Shown here in pieces: positions 1 to 14,946 of a stretch of DNA of 64,000 nt. Source of the stretch: Epiperipatus broadwayi (Eukaryota; Onychophora; Udeonychophora; Euonychophora; Peripatidae); NCBI GenBank assembly GCA_028023455.1, contig JAQFVV010006473.1:186001-250000 (forward strand), written 5' to 3'. The notes beneath the pieces are model-generated. The model searched no databases, was not told the origin of the DNA, and was given only the letters and a program-made list of their open reading frames with translations. The position numbers and the translations under genes are program-made. How positions within the stretch are numbered: the stretch's first letter is position 1; each line of letters opens with the position of its first letter.

Positions 1-2
1 CT

Positions 3-414
3 ACTCATCAAAAGATCAGCAATATAATAACCAATTCTAAGGATTCAATCCCTCTTGAATTTCATGGTGTTTATCAAATCTCATGTGAAAATTATAAAGC
101 TTCTTACATAGATATGAGTAATTGTTACATCAGTGTTAGGAAAGATGAGGATGCTAATGCAGTTAAGCAACACTCATCATCATCAGCACTCTCACTCCAT
201 ACTAAAGATTCAGGTTATAAAATTGATTTTTCTAGTACCAGGATCATATCCAGATGTGATAATCTCTACCAGTGCAAAATTAGAGAAGCCATTGAAATAC
301 TTAAAAGACCAGATTGTATCAATAAGTGAGATGATACATGCAAACTTCCTCCTATTTGGGAAGATTTAAAAAAAAACATTCTTAATTTAACATTTTTGCT
401 ATTGGTGGAACTTT
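3..414 (+). pseudogene. Penelope-like element GIY-YIG endonuclease domain, 3' end, cut by window edge
   Basis: One frame is open from base 3 to an internal TGA at 327-329 and then stays open to about 414. The translation begins near a GVYQISC motif, has a YID a little downstream where GIY-YIG domains have YIG, and continues with a SALSLH...GYKIDF stretch and a REAIEI segment ending in CIN. This order matches the GIY-YIG endonuclease that follows the reverse transcriptase in Penelope-like elements (family knowledge), where it nicks DNA to prime integration. The zinc-binding part and the RT would lie left of the window. The in-frame TGA and the changed YIG motif suggest a decayed copy. The ATG at 114 is internal and is not a real start. 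Confidence 0.75.
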
Positions 415-471
415 AACATTTTTTTAAAATCAGTGATTGTAGCACCTCTACAACTGTCTTTCTACCTTTTA

Positions 472-525
472 TCACCTGATAGATGACTTGTGTGATCAAA
501 ATGAAATGTTGGTATATCAATATTT
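472..525 (+). other. possible decayed hammerhead motif downstream of the PLE endonuclease
   Basis: A CCTGATAGATGAC stretch is followed about 20 bases later by GAAATGTTGG. This resembles a hammerhead core (CUGAUGA ... GAAA) with a small insertion. It sits 60-110 bases past the GIY-YIG frame, where PLE terminal repeats carry hammerheads. The core is not intact, so this is suggestive only. Confidence 0.25.
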
Positions 526-659
526 GAATGTTTTAACATGGATGAACCTGCAAAATATGTCTTTTCTATATGCATCCTGTGAAAATCTTCACATATATAT
601 ATATAATGTCCGTTAATTAAAAACAAAATTGTAATTATAATTGAAATAATAAATTTAAT

Positions 660-791
660 GACAAACTATTATAAACAATCCTTAAATCCGCAGAAATACT
701 TTCAGTTAAGTTTTTAAACCTGCCATTAAGGTTTAAGAAATTAATTGAAAGTACTTCTGTGGATTTAAGGATTGTTTGTAATAGTTTGTAA
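660..791. repeat. imperfect hairpin with about 48-bp arms
   Basis: Bases 660-709 and 743-791 are reverse complements with only a few mismatches, around a loop of about 33 bases that itself contains a short complementary pair. The ORF here on the minus strand is only the repeat read through. It is probably a foldback or MITE relic; no family was recognised. Confidence 0.75.
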
Positions 792-1010
792 ACCGTTGAA
801 GCAGTCAATCGTAGTCCAAGATTAAGCTTCATAGTACTATCTACTAACCTAAATTCAAACCTTACATCCCATCTCGTTCCTTTATTTATATGTATATTTC
901 ATGTATATATATCTGAGAAACATGCTTAAGAATTATAAATTTTAGCTTTTCAATATATGTTTTTTCATTATATTTTTTCTTCTTTACATTAAAATACATA
1001 GGTGCAGTTC

Positions 1011-1012
<2 letters not shown>

Positions 1013-1053
<41 letters not shown>
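1013..1053. repeat. (AT)n microsatellite
   Basis: About 20 uninterrupted AT dinucleotides. Confidence 0.95.
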
Positions 1054-1054
<1 letters not shown>

Positions 1055-2580
1055 CAGGAGCAAACATACTAACAAAATATTGATTTTATAAATATTTTAT
1101 TATGCATCATTTATAAAAAATTTTCTTTTTAAATTTTTTCTTTAATTAAACTGTATATTTTATAAAATCCAAGGTAGAAGATGCAATCTTCATTTGTCCA
1201 AATATAATCAAAGGGTGAAAATATAATATTGTTTTAGTCTTGGGAAGGAATTTTTAATCTAAGTTTTACTAGAAATAAAACGAGGAATAAGCACTAATGG
1301 ATTTTACTTTTGTTATAAATATTTTGTCAAATCTATTTTCAATCTGTAAATAGATTTGTATATGTTTTTGAAACATTATCTAATGATTGCATCTTCAAGA
1401 ACAATGGTTAAAAAATGTAAGATTTTGTTAGATCGAACATTAGATTTTGAGCTAGAAATAAAAAGTTAAAAGCATTCCACAAATACCTGAGCAGGACATT
1501 GAAAGAACTGTGTTGTTATCATAATCCATGCTTCTTTCAAATTTAAAAATAATGATTGAGTAGAAAGCCATTCACCCTTCCTAACCCTTGTGGGGTTGTC
1601 ATCCACTGCTGTACCACCCTAATGCCATATAATGAAGTAAAAAAAAGCCTGACCTGAGAGCTTTGGAATGTGGATCAGAAGCTTGCTGTTACCTAAGAAC
1701 TTGCATGGATCCTGAACTGCCATACATGAGCCAGACTTTTTAAAATGGACTCTTATAATTGTACAAGGCAATCAACTATTTTCATGCTGCAAGCTGAAAG
1801 TAAAGCTAGTCTAATTTTGAATGCAGCTATCAAAATTTCCCCTAACATATTAGTTAACTTAAAGTGCTCTCAAATAATTTTTATAAATCTAATCCTATCT
1901 CATATGCTCTAACTTTCTTTAACTTTGGTATGGTAATTTATTTATGTATTTATTATTTGATTTTATATGTCTGTTTTTGTTATTATTAATATGACAATAT
2001 CAAGCAACCCGATGAGCCAAATATCTCAAAATCTTTTCTTTCCATTTTTAATTAAGCATCAATGAATTAAGGTTATTAATGTTCCCGTTCCTTCAAAACA
2101 TAATGTATCATTAATTAATATGCTTGCCAGATTGTTTTTACAAGTCAACCTTTTATGTTCTGTTTTTATTATACAAATTGTTATTTGTTCAACTCCAAAT
2201 AGAATGAAGTAATTCTACCTGGGATAAATACATTACTCAAAGTAATTAATGCTTGAAATATTTTAAAATGTTATTTATTCAATTCTGAAAGGGTGACCTA
2301 TTATTTGTTTTCTATAACTGATAGTCTTAAAATACCAAATGCTTAAATATTCTCAGTTATTATCAAATCCATGAAAGTGGGATTGAATCATGTTAAATAG
2401 CAGAAAAGGAAGGCGGTAAAATTTTAATGTATATTTTATTAAAGAAAATCTTCTCTATACATATATTATAGTGGCATAGCATATTATTTGTATAAATTAT
2501 AGCATTAAAACAAGGGGTCATTTATTTTAAAGCAATAAATCCTATTCCATGTTGTTAATGATATTTATCCATATTGTGTT
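1054..2580. other. AT-rich spacer, no gene seen
   Basis: There is no long open frame and no recognisable domain. A less AT-rich patch at about 1560-1740 could be an old repeat, but no family was recognised. Confidence 0.5.
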
Positions 2581-2594
2581 ACTGACATTTGGTC

Positions 2595-2790
2595 TATTTT
2601 ACAGGATCGAACCCATGGATTTCTCTTTATGTCCTGTCCCATGGATAGTTGAGCTTCCCAGGACCTTCTCTGTATAAAAAAGGCCTCTGCACATCAGTGA
2701 ATCCAGGGTGCCTGGCCCATGTCATGCCTAACCACTTTTTTCTAAGCACCAGCCTAAGAAGGGGGGCTTAGAGTTCATTTTTTTATCCAG
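2595..2790 (-). repeat. GC-richer block with a tRNA B-box-like sequence, possible SINE relic
   Basis: This block is clearly richer in G and C than its surroundings. Read on the minus strand it contains GGGTTCGATCC near 2602-2612, one base short of the Pol III B-box consensus. No A box or tRNA fold was identified, so a SINE origin is only a guess. Confidence 0.3.
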
Positions 2791-3270
2791 AAGCACAAAC
2801 TTTTCCTTTGATTTCATCACCATTATGTCAGTACCACCATTTCATAGATTATTTTTTTTGCTTTATGACCTAATTTTAGTGCTGTAATATTAAAATTGCG
2901 CTCTGCTCAAAAATATATGTAAATGCCAAATATTACTAATCTTATTAATTAATAATGTTATTTCAATCTTATCATACAATCCCACCATCATAATTTATTA
3001 TTTCTGTATTTAAGAGTATATGTCTGGGGAAAAATCAAGTGATCTGTTTCCTAAATGTTTATTAAAAGAATTTTCAATAAATAGTTTATTAAATAATCAA
3101 ATATAATTGTTAAATGTATTTTATTCATTTTCAAAACTGATATGGCATGAAAATAGTTTTTCTTATATATGTAATGAATCTCAGAATGCTCCCCAAAATA
3201 ATATATTAGTCACCATGTTTCAGAACCATAAACCAAAGCATTAATAGCAATATTTTTAATCTTATAACCA

Positions 3271-3524
3271 TCACATGATCACCATTTCTTATGCTTGCTC
3301 TTAACTGTTATTAAAACAGACAAAACTCTCTATACATATTTCCACCCAGTGCACTTATATCCAAGTCCCCCTCACTGATGAAGGCCACAATCCAGAAACT
3401 ATTCTGAGGAAATTGGATGAGTAGGCACTAGACAGGAATTTTATGCACAAGCCTTCTGATATTTATTGATTACTTTGGCTTGCACTGAGTGGCAATATGT
3501 ATAGAGAATTTTGCCTGTTTTAAT
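3271..3524 (+). mobile_element. foldback element, copy 1 of a three-copy family, carrying a hammerhead motif
   Basis: The left arm starts at about 3310 (ATTAAAACAGACAAAACTCT) and its reverse complement ends at 3524, giving imperfect terminal inverted repeats of 45-50 bp. A subterminal stretch at 3271-3300 (TCACATGATCACCATTTCTT) also occurs beside the copies at 55.6 and 57.6 kb. The interior holds a hammerhead-like motif and a stretch at 3435-3475 shared with the copy at 57.5 kb. No protein is encoded, so it is non-autonomous. Confidence 0.7.
3370..3409 (+). ncRNA. hammerhead ribozyme motif (type I layout), slightly degenerate
   Basis: The order is stem I strand CCTCA (3370-3374), core CTGATGA (3375-3381), a weak stem II with a CACAA loop, GAAA (3395-3398), short stem III ACTATT, cleavage dinucleotide TC (3403-3404), and TGAGG (3405-3409), which pairs perfectly with the first strand. 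Compared with the related motif at 24.65 kb, stem II and stem III each seem to have lost pairing by point mutation. The catalytic core bases are intact. Activity as a monomer is doubtful. Confidence 0.6.
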
Positions 3525-4043
3525 TATGCAATCTTATTAATAAATGATTGGCATCTTATATCGTACCCACCAAAAATGTATGTTAATGGATATATACTAT
3601 TTAGTTGATAAAATAGAATATGAAAAGCATCAGCATGAATCCAAATATGTAATTATCTACTGTTTGATAGACTGCTCATTCATGCACACAATAATGTATA
3701 TAATTAATTCATTATATTAAACTATTTTTTATTGTCTAAATTATTTAAGTTGTTTGAATTTCTTTTTCTCCACTTCCACATATATAATCATGTGTATGCT
3801 ATTTTACTTTAGTTATAATGTAGTTAATATATAAGTCTCATTGTTTTCTTTGCTTTGCTAGTGGACTTTAGAATAAATTCTCATATGCCATCATTATATG
3901 TTATTCATTAGGTGTTTGATCTGGGCTTAGGGTGTGGATTCAAATCCAGGTTGGTCCCTGAACTAAATCTTGAGCTTGACTGGGTTTGAAGTACATTTTT
4001 GAGTTCCAGCTCATGTTAGATGGATCAACATGTTTTGACTGAT

Positions 4044-4046
<3 letters not shown>
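3525..4046. other. AT-rich spacer, no gene seen
   Basis: There are no open frames of note and no recognisable repeat other than the (TA)n tract that follows. Confidence 0.5.

Positions 4047-4119
<73 letters not shown>
4047..4119. repeat. (AT)n microsatellite
   Basis: About 36 uninterrupted AT units. It produces the artificial Ile-Tyr run of a minus-strand open frame. Confidence 0.95.
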
Positions 4120-4121
<2 letters not shown>

Positions 4122-6113
4122 AAGGGATGGAAAGATCCACTCTTTCTTTTAAAGTGCCATTATAGTTTTTAAAAAAACTCTTTGATTTGGTTTTTACATA
4201 AGGATGTGTATATAGGTTGTTACTATTGTTAGTTGTTGTTATTTGGTTCATTTTTGTTTATTTATTGTTGGTATATGCTTTGTTTTGCGATAGTGAGATT
4301 TTGATAGCAATGGTCATATATATAAATTTGTGTATGTATGCATGTATATATAAATAATTATAAACAGTAGCATCTAAATTGCTAGTTATGATTAGATTAT
4401 ATTTTTGGTAATTATTTGGAATACAATGTTATTGTTTGTTTATTTATTTATTTTGTATACTGCAAAAGTAAATTTTTCTATGTAATATTTTTTTTTGTTT
4501 ATTTTGTTATTATTAGTATTTTTTTCATTTTAATATTTTAAAATCAACAATCAGCAGTATTAAAGATTTTTAAGTCAGTGTGTGGAAAAGTGTAACAATA
4601 AAAAAAAGATTACTATAACAACAAAGAAGGGAATTGCGATAAAGCAGAAAAGAAAAAAGCCATAATTTTATTTTGTCTATTGCACAAATTCTTCTTTTGA
4701 TAAAAATATAAGAGCTACTGGACTAAGATATAACATCAAAATAATTGTCTAAGTAAACTTTATTATCCAAGGGCAATTTCCACCCTGTGCCTATCTTATT
4801 TCACTATTGGAATCCAGTAAAATATGCAGTTTATCACCAAGCCAGCATTTATAAGCTAACCTCAAAAAATAGATATTTTTAATTTTTAAGATTTTTTTAA
4901 TGATTCTAAGCTTAATATCCAAATTGATTTATTTCTACAGCTGAATATAAAGAGAATACCAGGAATTAATTGCTTTAAAAAATCTATAAATTCATGCATC
5001 ACTAATGTGTATATATATTTTTAAAGTTATTTCACATACTAGGAATGGAACCAAGACCAAAATATTTAAAAAACAATAGAAAAGTTTGCAGTTATGGGGT
5101 AACCAAAATTAAACAATTTATCTATTCATTTGTTGATTTTTTTATTTCTAGTTTTTTTTATTATAAAACGTATTGGTTTTATTTTACAAAACATTTTAAG
5201 ATAGATGTTACATGTATATGGTACTTGGAATTTAACCGATCATTATAATTTAAATATATGTTTTTCATAAAATTTTGAAATTAAATTTACAAAGAGATAT
5301 AGATGATCATTGTAAATAGCTTATTTTTTTAAAATGTTTTGATTTAATGGTGGTAAAAGTAAATGTTAAAGGCCATTTAATAATTAAATCTTTGGTCTTT
5401 GATCATTAATCTTATATACGTAAATAAATAGAGTAAACAAATTGGTAAATTCCAAGTTTTAAAAAAAAAAAATAATTGTAGATATTATACTTCAGTAGCT
5501 AATGAAATTTGTTGTGATAAAGTAAATATATTACATGTATATATGTAAACACCAAATAATAAGTGAGTGTATGGGTTGAACTGAAGAATAAATAAAGCAT
5601 TATTTCTTGTGTGGAATCATTATACAGATATACAATATAATAAATTTATGTCTCCAAATTTTATCATTTTTTAAAATAAATTTTTTTAATCATTTGATTT
5701 TTATAATCTTATTATCAGATGTGTTTTAAGAGGATGGATCAGGTTATAATTATTTAACATTGGAATTGTAAGTTGACATTCTCATGTGTGTTATTTAGGA
5801 CTTATTTTGATATATATTTTGCTTATCTCTAAAAGTGGTATAATATAGTTTATAGATATGTATATTTCTTGGTGGTTATTTAATAAAGCCCAAGTCATAA
5901 ATGGAATATTGAATTTTTCAGGCTAAGATAGAAGCCTTATTTAAGTAATAAATGAAGATATTTGGTGTTCATGATACAGGAGATACATAGACATAGCATG
6001 ATGGGAAAAAATTCTTATTATATTCTGTGTTGTTGCCTTTTAAATGATCCAACCTTAAGAAATATATCGATGATTTTAAATTATTAGTTCAACAAGCTAA
6101 TATCAATTTAGCA
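4120..6113. other. AT-rich spacer, no gene seen
   Basis: Only short chance frames are present, including 5045-5248, which has no recognisable domain. The stretch 4785-4860 shares short words with the foldback families (a TTTCCACCCTGTGC-like string and an AAGCCAGCATTTAT-like string, similar to parts of the 3.3-kb and 27.4-kb elements), so a decayed copy is possible. Confidence 0.4.

Positions 6114-7241
<1,128 letters not shown>

Positions 7242-7326
<85 letters not shown>
7242..7326. repeat. (ATT)n array shared by the 3' ends of LINE A and LINE B
   Basis: 28 uninterrupted units. LINE A (plus strand) ends on its left side and LINE B (minus strand) ends on its right side, so the two are tail to tail around one array. 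Confidence 0.95.
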
Positions 7327-7327
<1 letters not shown>

Positions 7328-7683
7328 TTTTCAAAGAACTTTATTAAGCGATCAAGAGTTACATAGCTTGTTACATATAGTATGATACAGGAATTAATTA
7401 CATTTAGTATAGTAACAAAGGTATAATAACATGTACATGATAGATATACAAAGAATATGAATGAGCACTAAAATAAAATACTATAGCACTGTATAAATAA
7501 ATATTTAATTACAAAAAAAATTATATGTATATATGAAAAATTAAATGAAAAGTCAGTTCATCTTAAATTAAAGTACATACATAAAAAGCAGAAATCTCAA
7601 ACTGTAAAAAGTTTTATGTTTATTCACGTCCCTTTCATCATCACACTGGGGTGACAAAATGAGACAATAGTCATTACTTTCGG

Positions 7684-8043
7684 CTAGGATCTAAAATTTT
7701 CATTCATTAAAGAACAAGTGTCTTGAAAGACTTTTTCTGATGTGAATTTCTTGTCCCTTTCTCTAATACTTTCCAATTTGATTGAAAAAGTGCTTGGGTG
7801 TCTTCTAGGGTTATTATTGTACATGAATGTACATCTAGTGCACCATAGTGCATATAGAATAAAAGTGCTTGCTCGAATTTGTCCATATATACCCTTACTG
7901 AATGTTTTAAATAAATAGTGCATATTAACACGAGTGTTATTGGATAGTCTAGGGATTGCTATCCCTATGTTGTCAAAGCATTGACAGTCAAAGAATAAAT
8001 GTGGTTGTGTTTCCATATCCCTGCAACAGTGTGCACTGAGCAT
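7684..8043 (-). pseudogene. LINE B ORF2 C-terminal zinc-binding (zf-RVT-like) region
   Basis: The peptide contains a CCRDMETQPHLFFDC block, matching the reverse-transcriptase zinc-binding domain found at the C terminus of many L1-type ORF2 proteins. A stretch just upstream on the minus strand (8044-8200), in another frame, reads like the linker that precedes this domain (FRFWNLEPK...CLPT). The separate frames show that ORF2 is broken here. Confidence 0.65.
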
Positions 8044-8284
8044 CTACTCTCTTGGATGGTCTTCTATATTTATAAAAATAAAGAGTAGGGAGGCATTCCA
8101 GATTGAGTTTTACTAAGAAATCAAATAATTTTGGCTCTAGGTTCCAAAACCTAAATTTTCTAATTATTTGATGGTTATTGAGACTTAAAATGACTTATCC
8201 TCATCAATAATTGAGTGTGGTTGGAGGAGTGAATGAACTTCCCAATATTTATATTTATTCAGGGGAGGATAGAAATGGAGATTA

Positions 8285-8893
8285 TCAATGGAAAGCAAAG
8301 AAAGGGGCAATAAGGTTTTTCCAGTAGCCTTTTGTAGGTGGTGGTCTATCAGTTGGTGTAATTTTTAAGGTGGGAGCAATGTGAGGGAATAATTTAGTGA
8401 TGGATGAGATGAGGTTTAGTGTTTTCTGTATTCTAAATGTGTTAACTGAATGAAGTCCCATCCCATTATGTATAAGTTGGCACTGAAGTTTTCTGATTGA
8501 GATGGAAATGATACGTTGACCCCATAAAAGTTTTCTGAGCATTGAGTGAATATATGTGAGAAAGGCTTTTGCACATATAACTATTGGAGTATAGTATATA
8601 ATTCTTGTAGTGATTAGCATGTTGAATAGTGATACTTTTGCGTAAACTGAGAGATAAGTTTTCATGAGCGAGTTTGTAATATTTTCAATTTTTATTTTGA
8701 GCATATTCTGGATTTTTACTTGCATTGTTGCATTACTCAGATGGAATGGAAATCCCAAAAAAGGGGTAGGCTTTCCTTTAAAGAAAGGATGCTGGATAGG
8801 CTGTCCATTAAAAATTTTCCATATGTATGATTTATCAGCATTGAATTCAAGTCTATACTCCCTTGAGTATTCTTCCAGTATTTGCAACAGCAT
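8285..8893 (-). pseudogene. LINE B ORF2, segment after the RT palm
   Basis: This frame (from ILEEYSREYRLEFNADKSY through FLGFPF to the region with LLWGQR) continues the RT coding sequence directly after a frameshift near 8900. The LEFNADKS and LGF motifs correspond to the conserved blocks that follow the catalytic motif in LINE RTs. The ATG at 8893 is not a true start; it lies just inside the shifted frame. Confidence 0.7.
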
Positions 8894-10917
8894 TGGAAGA
8901 TATTTTTTGACAGGAAAATAGTGATATCATCCATGAAGGCTAAGCATATGTTAGTATTTATTCTCGAAATGTATATGCCAGGTATGCTTTTTTCAATTTT
9001 GTTCAAGAGTGAGTTTATATATGTTGTGAATAAGATGGCACTTAATGGAGATCCTTGTGGAATGGAGCAGTAAGGGTTGAAGGAAGGTGAGAATTTTCCA
9101 TTCATTGTTAGGTGTATTTCTCTATTAATCAAGAGGTTGGTAATGACATATAGTATTGATCTAGGAATTGGTGTATCTATCAATACATCAATAAGTTTTC
9201 CAATTGGAACTGTGTCAAAGGCAGCTTTAATGTCTAATTGAACAGCTATTGGACTATGTTTCTTCCTGTTTCTAACATCATCAATAATTGTTTTGAATAG
9301 GATCACAGCTTGTCCGGTAGATGATTTTTTTTTTGCAAACTGCCATCTTGAGATCATTGGTAGAATATGCGGTTCAATTTTGTCTTTTATTACAGATTCA
9401 AGGATTTTGATTCCAAGGGGGCTCATAGATATGGGCCGTATGTTTTTGACAGTCAAGATTTTTTCTGGTTTTTTGTGAAATGGGACTAGTAGTATGGGAT
9501 ATAGGCCTTCAAAGAGATATAGTTCTTTTGATAAAAAATTTGCCAGTCTTGATAAGTATTTTGCAGTAAAGTGCCCAAGATGAGCATACACAAATTTAGG
9601 TATGCCATGTATTCCAGGGTGACAAGAGTCAGATATATCTGCCATTTTCTTAATGAATTCTTCTGGGACAAATAAAATGTCATCATCTGGAATTCCAAAA
9701 TAATTTGGCTTTGGATAAAATCTTTCACTACCTTGAAAGGCATTTTTATAATGTAGATACAAAGAGTTAAGAATGTTGTTACCAGATACCACCTCATTTT
9801 GTATTTTAAGTGCACTAGGGACTCTAATTTTTGGGGGTTGTCCCAAAGCCCAGCGAATGTATTGTCTTGACCATGTATGAGGTTTGTTTAAATATATTTT
9901 CCTTTTTTTAATCGACAAATATTCTGTGAGTGTTTTGCATGTGGAAAAATAAGCTTTTCTCAGAGCAGCAATTCTTGGGTATTCATCAGCCTTCGATGTA
10001 GAGTGAATAATTCTCTTGTGCAGCTCATCGGCTAATACTAACAATTTTGTAGGTGGGGAAGAAATCCGTGTTATATGGTTAATTGTGTGAGAGATAATGT
10101 TGACAAAAGCAATCCATGCTTGTGGAGGATCTAGTTCTAGCTTCATCATTTTGAAGATTGCTATGTAGATTTCAGAAAACAGAAATTCTGTGGTTCTACT
10201 TGGAAGTAATATTCGAATTGTTTTATTAGTTGATAATTGTGTTTTATATGACAAGTCAATGTTTAGGGTGACAAATAATGCTAGGTGGTCTGATAGTGTT
10301 GAGTTATTGAAAGATATTTTAATCATATGATGCAGCATAGGAGAGTAGAAGACCAAGTCAATCAGTGAAGAATGTCTACCATTGTTAAAGGATACTGTAT
10401 TATTTGGCAGACATCCTTCTCCACTCATCAGTGGAATAGTGAGTCTGTAAAGCCATTTTTTAACAAATTGACCATAAGACATGTTGAAATCCCCTAATAA
10501 TAAACATGGATATGATGATGATGCAAGGAGAAAGTTAATTGTCAATACTAGCCTATTTGCTATTGTTGGCCCTGGAGGTATATATACAAAAACTATGTTT
10601 AAAACCAAGGCTTGATGATTTAATGTTATGATCATTATATGCGAGTCCATATAAAGTATTCTAAATGATTCAAATGGACATGTTTTATTGATAATTGCAC
10701 CCATGCCTGCTGATGGCATAATGGATGTCTTTGAGAAAATAGAGAAACCATGATTATGTAAATAGTCTGATAGTTCTATACTTGATCTGTCATATATTTT
10801 TGTTTCAAGCAAACCAAGTACTTGGGGTTGAGTAATACTAAGCCATTTTGAGAGGTCCATGACTTTTGCCACAGAGTTTAAACCCCTTACATTAAAAGCA
10901 CCAATTTTTACTTTCAT
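8737..10917 (-). pseudogene. LINE B ORF2: AP-type endonuclease and reverse transcriptase, frameshifted
   Basis: Residues about 1-215 form an AP-like endonuclease: an N-terminal FNVRGLN, LLETKI with the catalytic Glu near residue 38, LLGDFNMSYG near 142 and LSDHLALF near 210. Residues about 430-690 form the RT: NIRPISM, QLDIKAAFDTVP, CSIPQGSPLSAILF and FMDD near residue 661, where most LINEs have FADD or YADD. After FMDD the true reading continues in another frame (8285-8893), so the last 55 or so residues here are out of frame. The start ATG at 10917 fits the endonuclease N terminus and lies about 55 bases after the ORF1 remnant. Confidence 0.8.
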
Positions 10918-10974
10918 ATTAATTTATAAGAAATTGAAATCAATACTATGTCAAAAGCAAAGTGATCACGCACA

Positions 10975-11345
10975 CTACTCACCTTCCTTCTCTTGACCAT
11001 AATCTGTGTCATTAGCAAAAGATCTGAACTCTGACAAGTCTTGCTGACTCTGCATCTCAGGAGAAATAGAACACAGTGTGTTATTGGAGCCTGAGTTCAG
11101 GCCCTCATCAAGAATTGAGCAGGGTGTGGTTTTGGTGGCTTCATTTACTACATCATTCTCTAAGATATTTGCAATCTCGTTGTCAAGGTTTAAGTTGGCA
11201 ATTTTTACTTTTTTATGTTGTATATGTAAGTTGACAATTTCTTCTTCTCCACTAGAATCCTGTGATTGAGTCCCTTTTTTGATACACGCTTCTTGTGTGG
11301 AGGCCGACCCGGTTTTCTTTTTTCCGTGGTATTGCTTTCATCCAT
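10975..11345 (-). pseudogene. LINE B ORF1 remnant with AT-hook-like basic motif
   Basis: Reading from an ATG at 11345 gives a short basic N terminus with KRKPGRPPHKKR, which resembles an AT-hook (GRP core flanked by basic residues). That frame stops after about 47 codons, but the neighbouring frame continues without stops from about 11268 to the TAG at 10975, as an acidic, low-complexity peptide with no recognised domain. A single frameshift probably splits a short ORF1 or ORF1 tail. It abuts the microsatellite on its 5' side, so the real N terminus may be lost. Confidence 0.45.
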
Positions 11346-11360
11346 GATATGCGTGTTTTT

Positions 11361-11401
11361 TAATAATAATAATAATAGTAATAATAATAATAATAATAAT
11401 A

Positions 11402-11482
<81 letters not shown>
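11361..11482. repeat. (TAA)n switching to (TTA)n, palindromic microsatellite
   Basis: About 14 TAA units (one imperfect) are followed at about 11402 by about 27 TTA units (one imperfect). The change of strand makes a hairpin-capable junction right at the 5' end of LINE B. Confidence 0.95.
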
Positions 11483-11484
<2 letters not shown>

Positions 11485-12120
11485 AGTTTTATGTATAAAA
11501 CTAATGGATGATTCATATGCAATTATAAAATTCAATTCATATTTATTGCTCATAAATATTTATGTTTAACAAAATATTTTTATTTTATCTTTTTAGTGCA
11601 GGAATCATTAGTTAATATTGTAGATTCACAGTCAACTAAATGGTAATATGATGTTTTTGGTTATTCATTCATTTAAGCCATCATGAATTGGAATATTAAA
11701 TCATATATAATTTTGTTGGAAATATGGGTTAGATCCAACAAAATTCCCCTTGCTTCCAATCTATATTTAGTAAATAATCAAATTATTAGTTAAGTTAACT
11801 CTGAGAATTAACCACTTAACATGTCTTCGTCAATGTTTTTTAGTATCCAGGTTTATTTTGTACACAACTAGCCAAAGTAACAATATAATTAATGACTAAA
11901 ACACATTCACTCATGTGTAATATGTTTTCTGTAGTATAAATAATTTGTCAACAATTACTTTATAAATTAGTAGTTTATTCAAATAAAGTTAAACATCATA
12001 CCCTAGTTCATTGTATTTTATATTCATTGGTTGGATTCATTTATTTTTTGTTATATTTATACTTTAATGAAAATTAATCAAAACTTGACATACATGATAG
12101 TGGAAATAGATTGTCCATTT
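11483..12120. other. AT-rich spacer, no gene seen
   Basis: There is no convincing coding sequence. A short inverted pair around 11714-11742 (AATTTTGTTGGA and TCCAACAAAATT) was noticed. Confidence 0.45.
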
Positions 12121-12164
12121 CAGTTAGCCCACAATTATTGGAGTAATTTTATTTCTATTTATAT

Positions 12165-13150
12165 GTATACTACATTCTATTACATTTGGTATGCCAATTG
12201 GGGCTTCTTATTACATTTGTAGATCTCAATTATTAGAGTAATCAGACATTCTATTACATTTTACCGCTCAATGTTTTATGCAATTGCATTTCTTCAAATG
12301 TAGATAATACATTCAATTACAATATATTATATAAATTTTCATAAGTTCATAGATTTAAATATTAAATATTTTAATAAAAATTCTGTGTGTTTCATCTGTA
12401 ATATAATGATTCAATATGTCAATTAAAAATAGATATTACATGCTGAAATTATATCATCTACTAATTGTATTTGTCTGAAATACTTTAAGGCAAAAGTGAA
12501 TTTAATAAATTTACAATATTTTAATATATATACTGTAACAAAATAAAAATGTGGGCCATGAAAAAATGGTCTTGGTTTAATAATGCTTTGTGAATTGTGA
12601 CATCATTTGTAATGGAATAAAATGCAATGCTAAGCTCTCCACAGATTTGAGTGGCATTTGTAACAGAATAAAATATATGACCTAAAGTTGAATGCTTTTT
12701 GCAACTAAATGAAATATAAGGATAGTATAATTTTTGTTATAACCTAGTTTTGATCACTATTTATAACAGAATAAAATATGAATCAAGAAAGATCAATTCT
12801 AATTTCATAATGCCTATAAACTGTAGTGTCATTTGTAACATAATGATAATAATAAATTAAACCAAAGTGAAAATCAACCAATAAATAATAATCTAACATT
12901 TAATTCAACTTGTTATCAGACCACATATTTGGACACAATTTATAATGAAATAAGAATGATAATGGACTTTACTATAACTTGATAGATTTGAACAACATTT
13001 CTAATGGACTGGAAATAAATAAAATCATTATTTTAAGTTGTTCTAAAATATAAGCATTATTTGCAACAGATTAAAAATAACATGATAAAAACTAAATAAC
13101 AGTCTGTGCCTATTAGATAAACTACTTGTAATTGAATAAAATTAGTGACA
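12165..13150. repeat. decayed satellite with a recurring box, period about 60 bp
   Basis: A box like CATTTGTAACAGAATAAAAT recurs at about 12604, 12653, 12699, 12757, 12828, 12935, 12993, 13053 and 13121, spaced 46-71 bases with one double gap. Between 12174 and 12322 the same box appears in the opposite orientation at about 35-base steps (CATTCTATTACATTTG type). The copies are too diverged to see as ORFs or simple repeats. A second locus lies at 53.2-53.9 kb. Confidence 0.55.
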
Positions 13151-13199
13151 AAGAATGAGACAGATAAACTTTAATGTTTTTCATGAATCAACACTGTTT

Positions 13200-14832
<1,633 letters not shown>

Positions 14833-14946
14833 TTATTTATTTATTTATTTATTCATTATGAAGCAAACAATAAATGTATAATACAGTGAGATAAATTCCA
14901 TACAAGAAAAATCTTGTGTGAGGAATTTAAATGTAACAACTAAAAA

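Larger units (their letters stand above)
7327..11360 (-). mobile_element. LINE B: nearly full-length L1-like non-LTR retrotransposon, decayed
   Basis: The element fills the space between two TAA-type arrays. From 5' to 3' on the minus strand it has an ORF1 remnant (10975-11345), an endonuclease/RT ORF (from 10917), a C-terminal zinc-binding region (7684-8043) and a 3' UTR with AATAAAG followed by (TAA)n. Unlike LINEs A, C and D, its tail reads TAA in its own sense. The CX...ET.HLFF.C zinc motif and the gene order fit L1/Tx1-like elements. Frameshifts make it inactive. Confidence 0.75.

Noticed and set aside
133-369. 78-residue overlapping frame at the left end
   Set aside because: It is a shadow of the GIY-YIG frame and has no domain.
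8664-9478. Plus-strand frames inside LINE B
   Set aside because: They are antisense shadows of the RT coding sequence.
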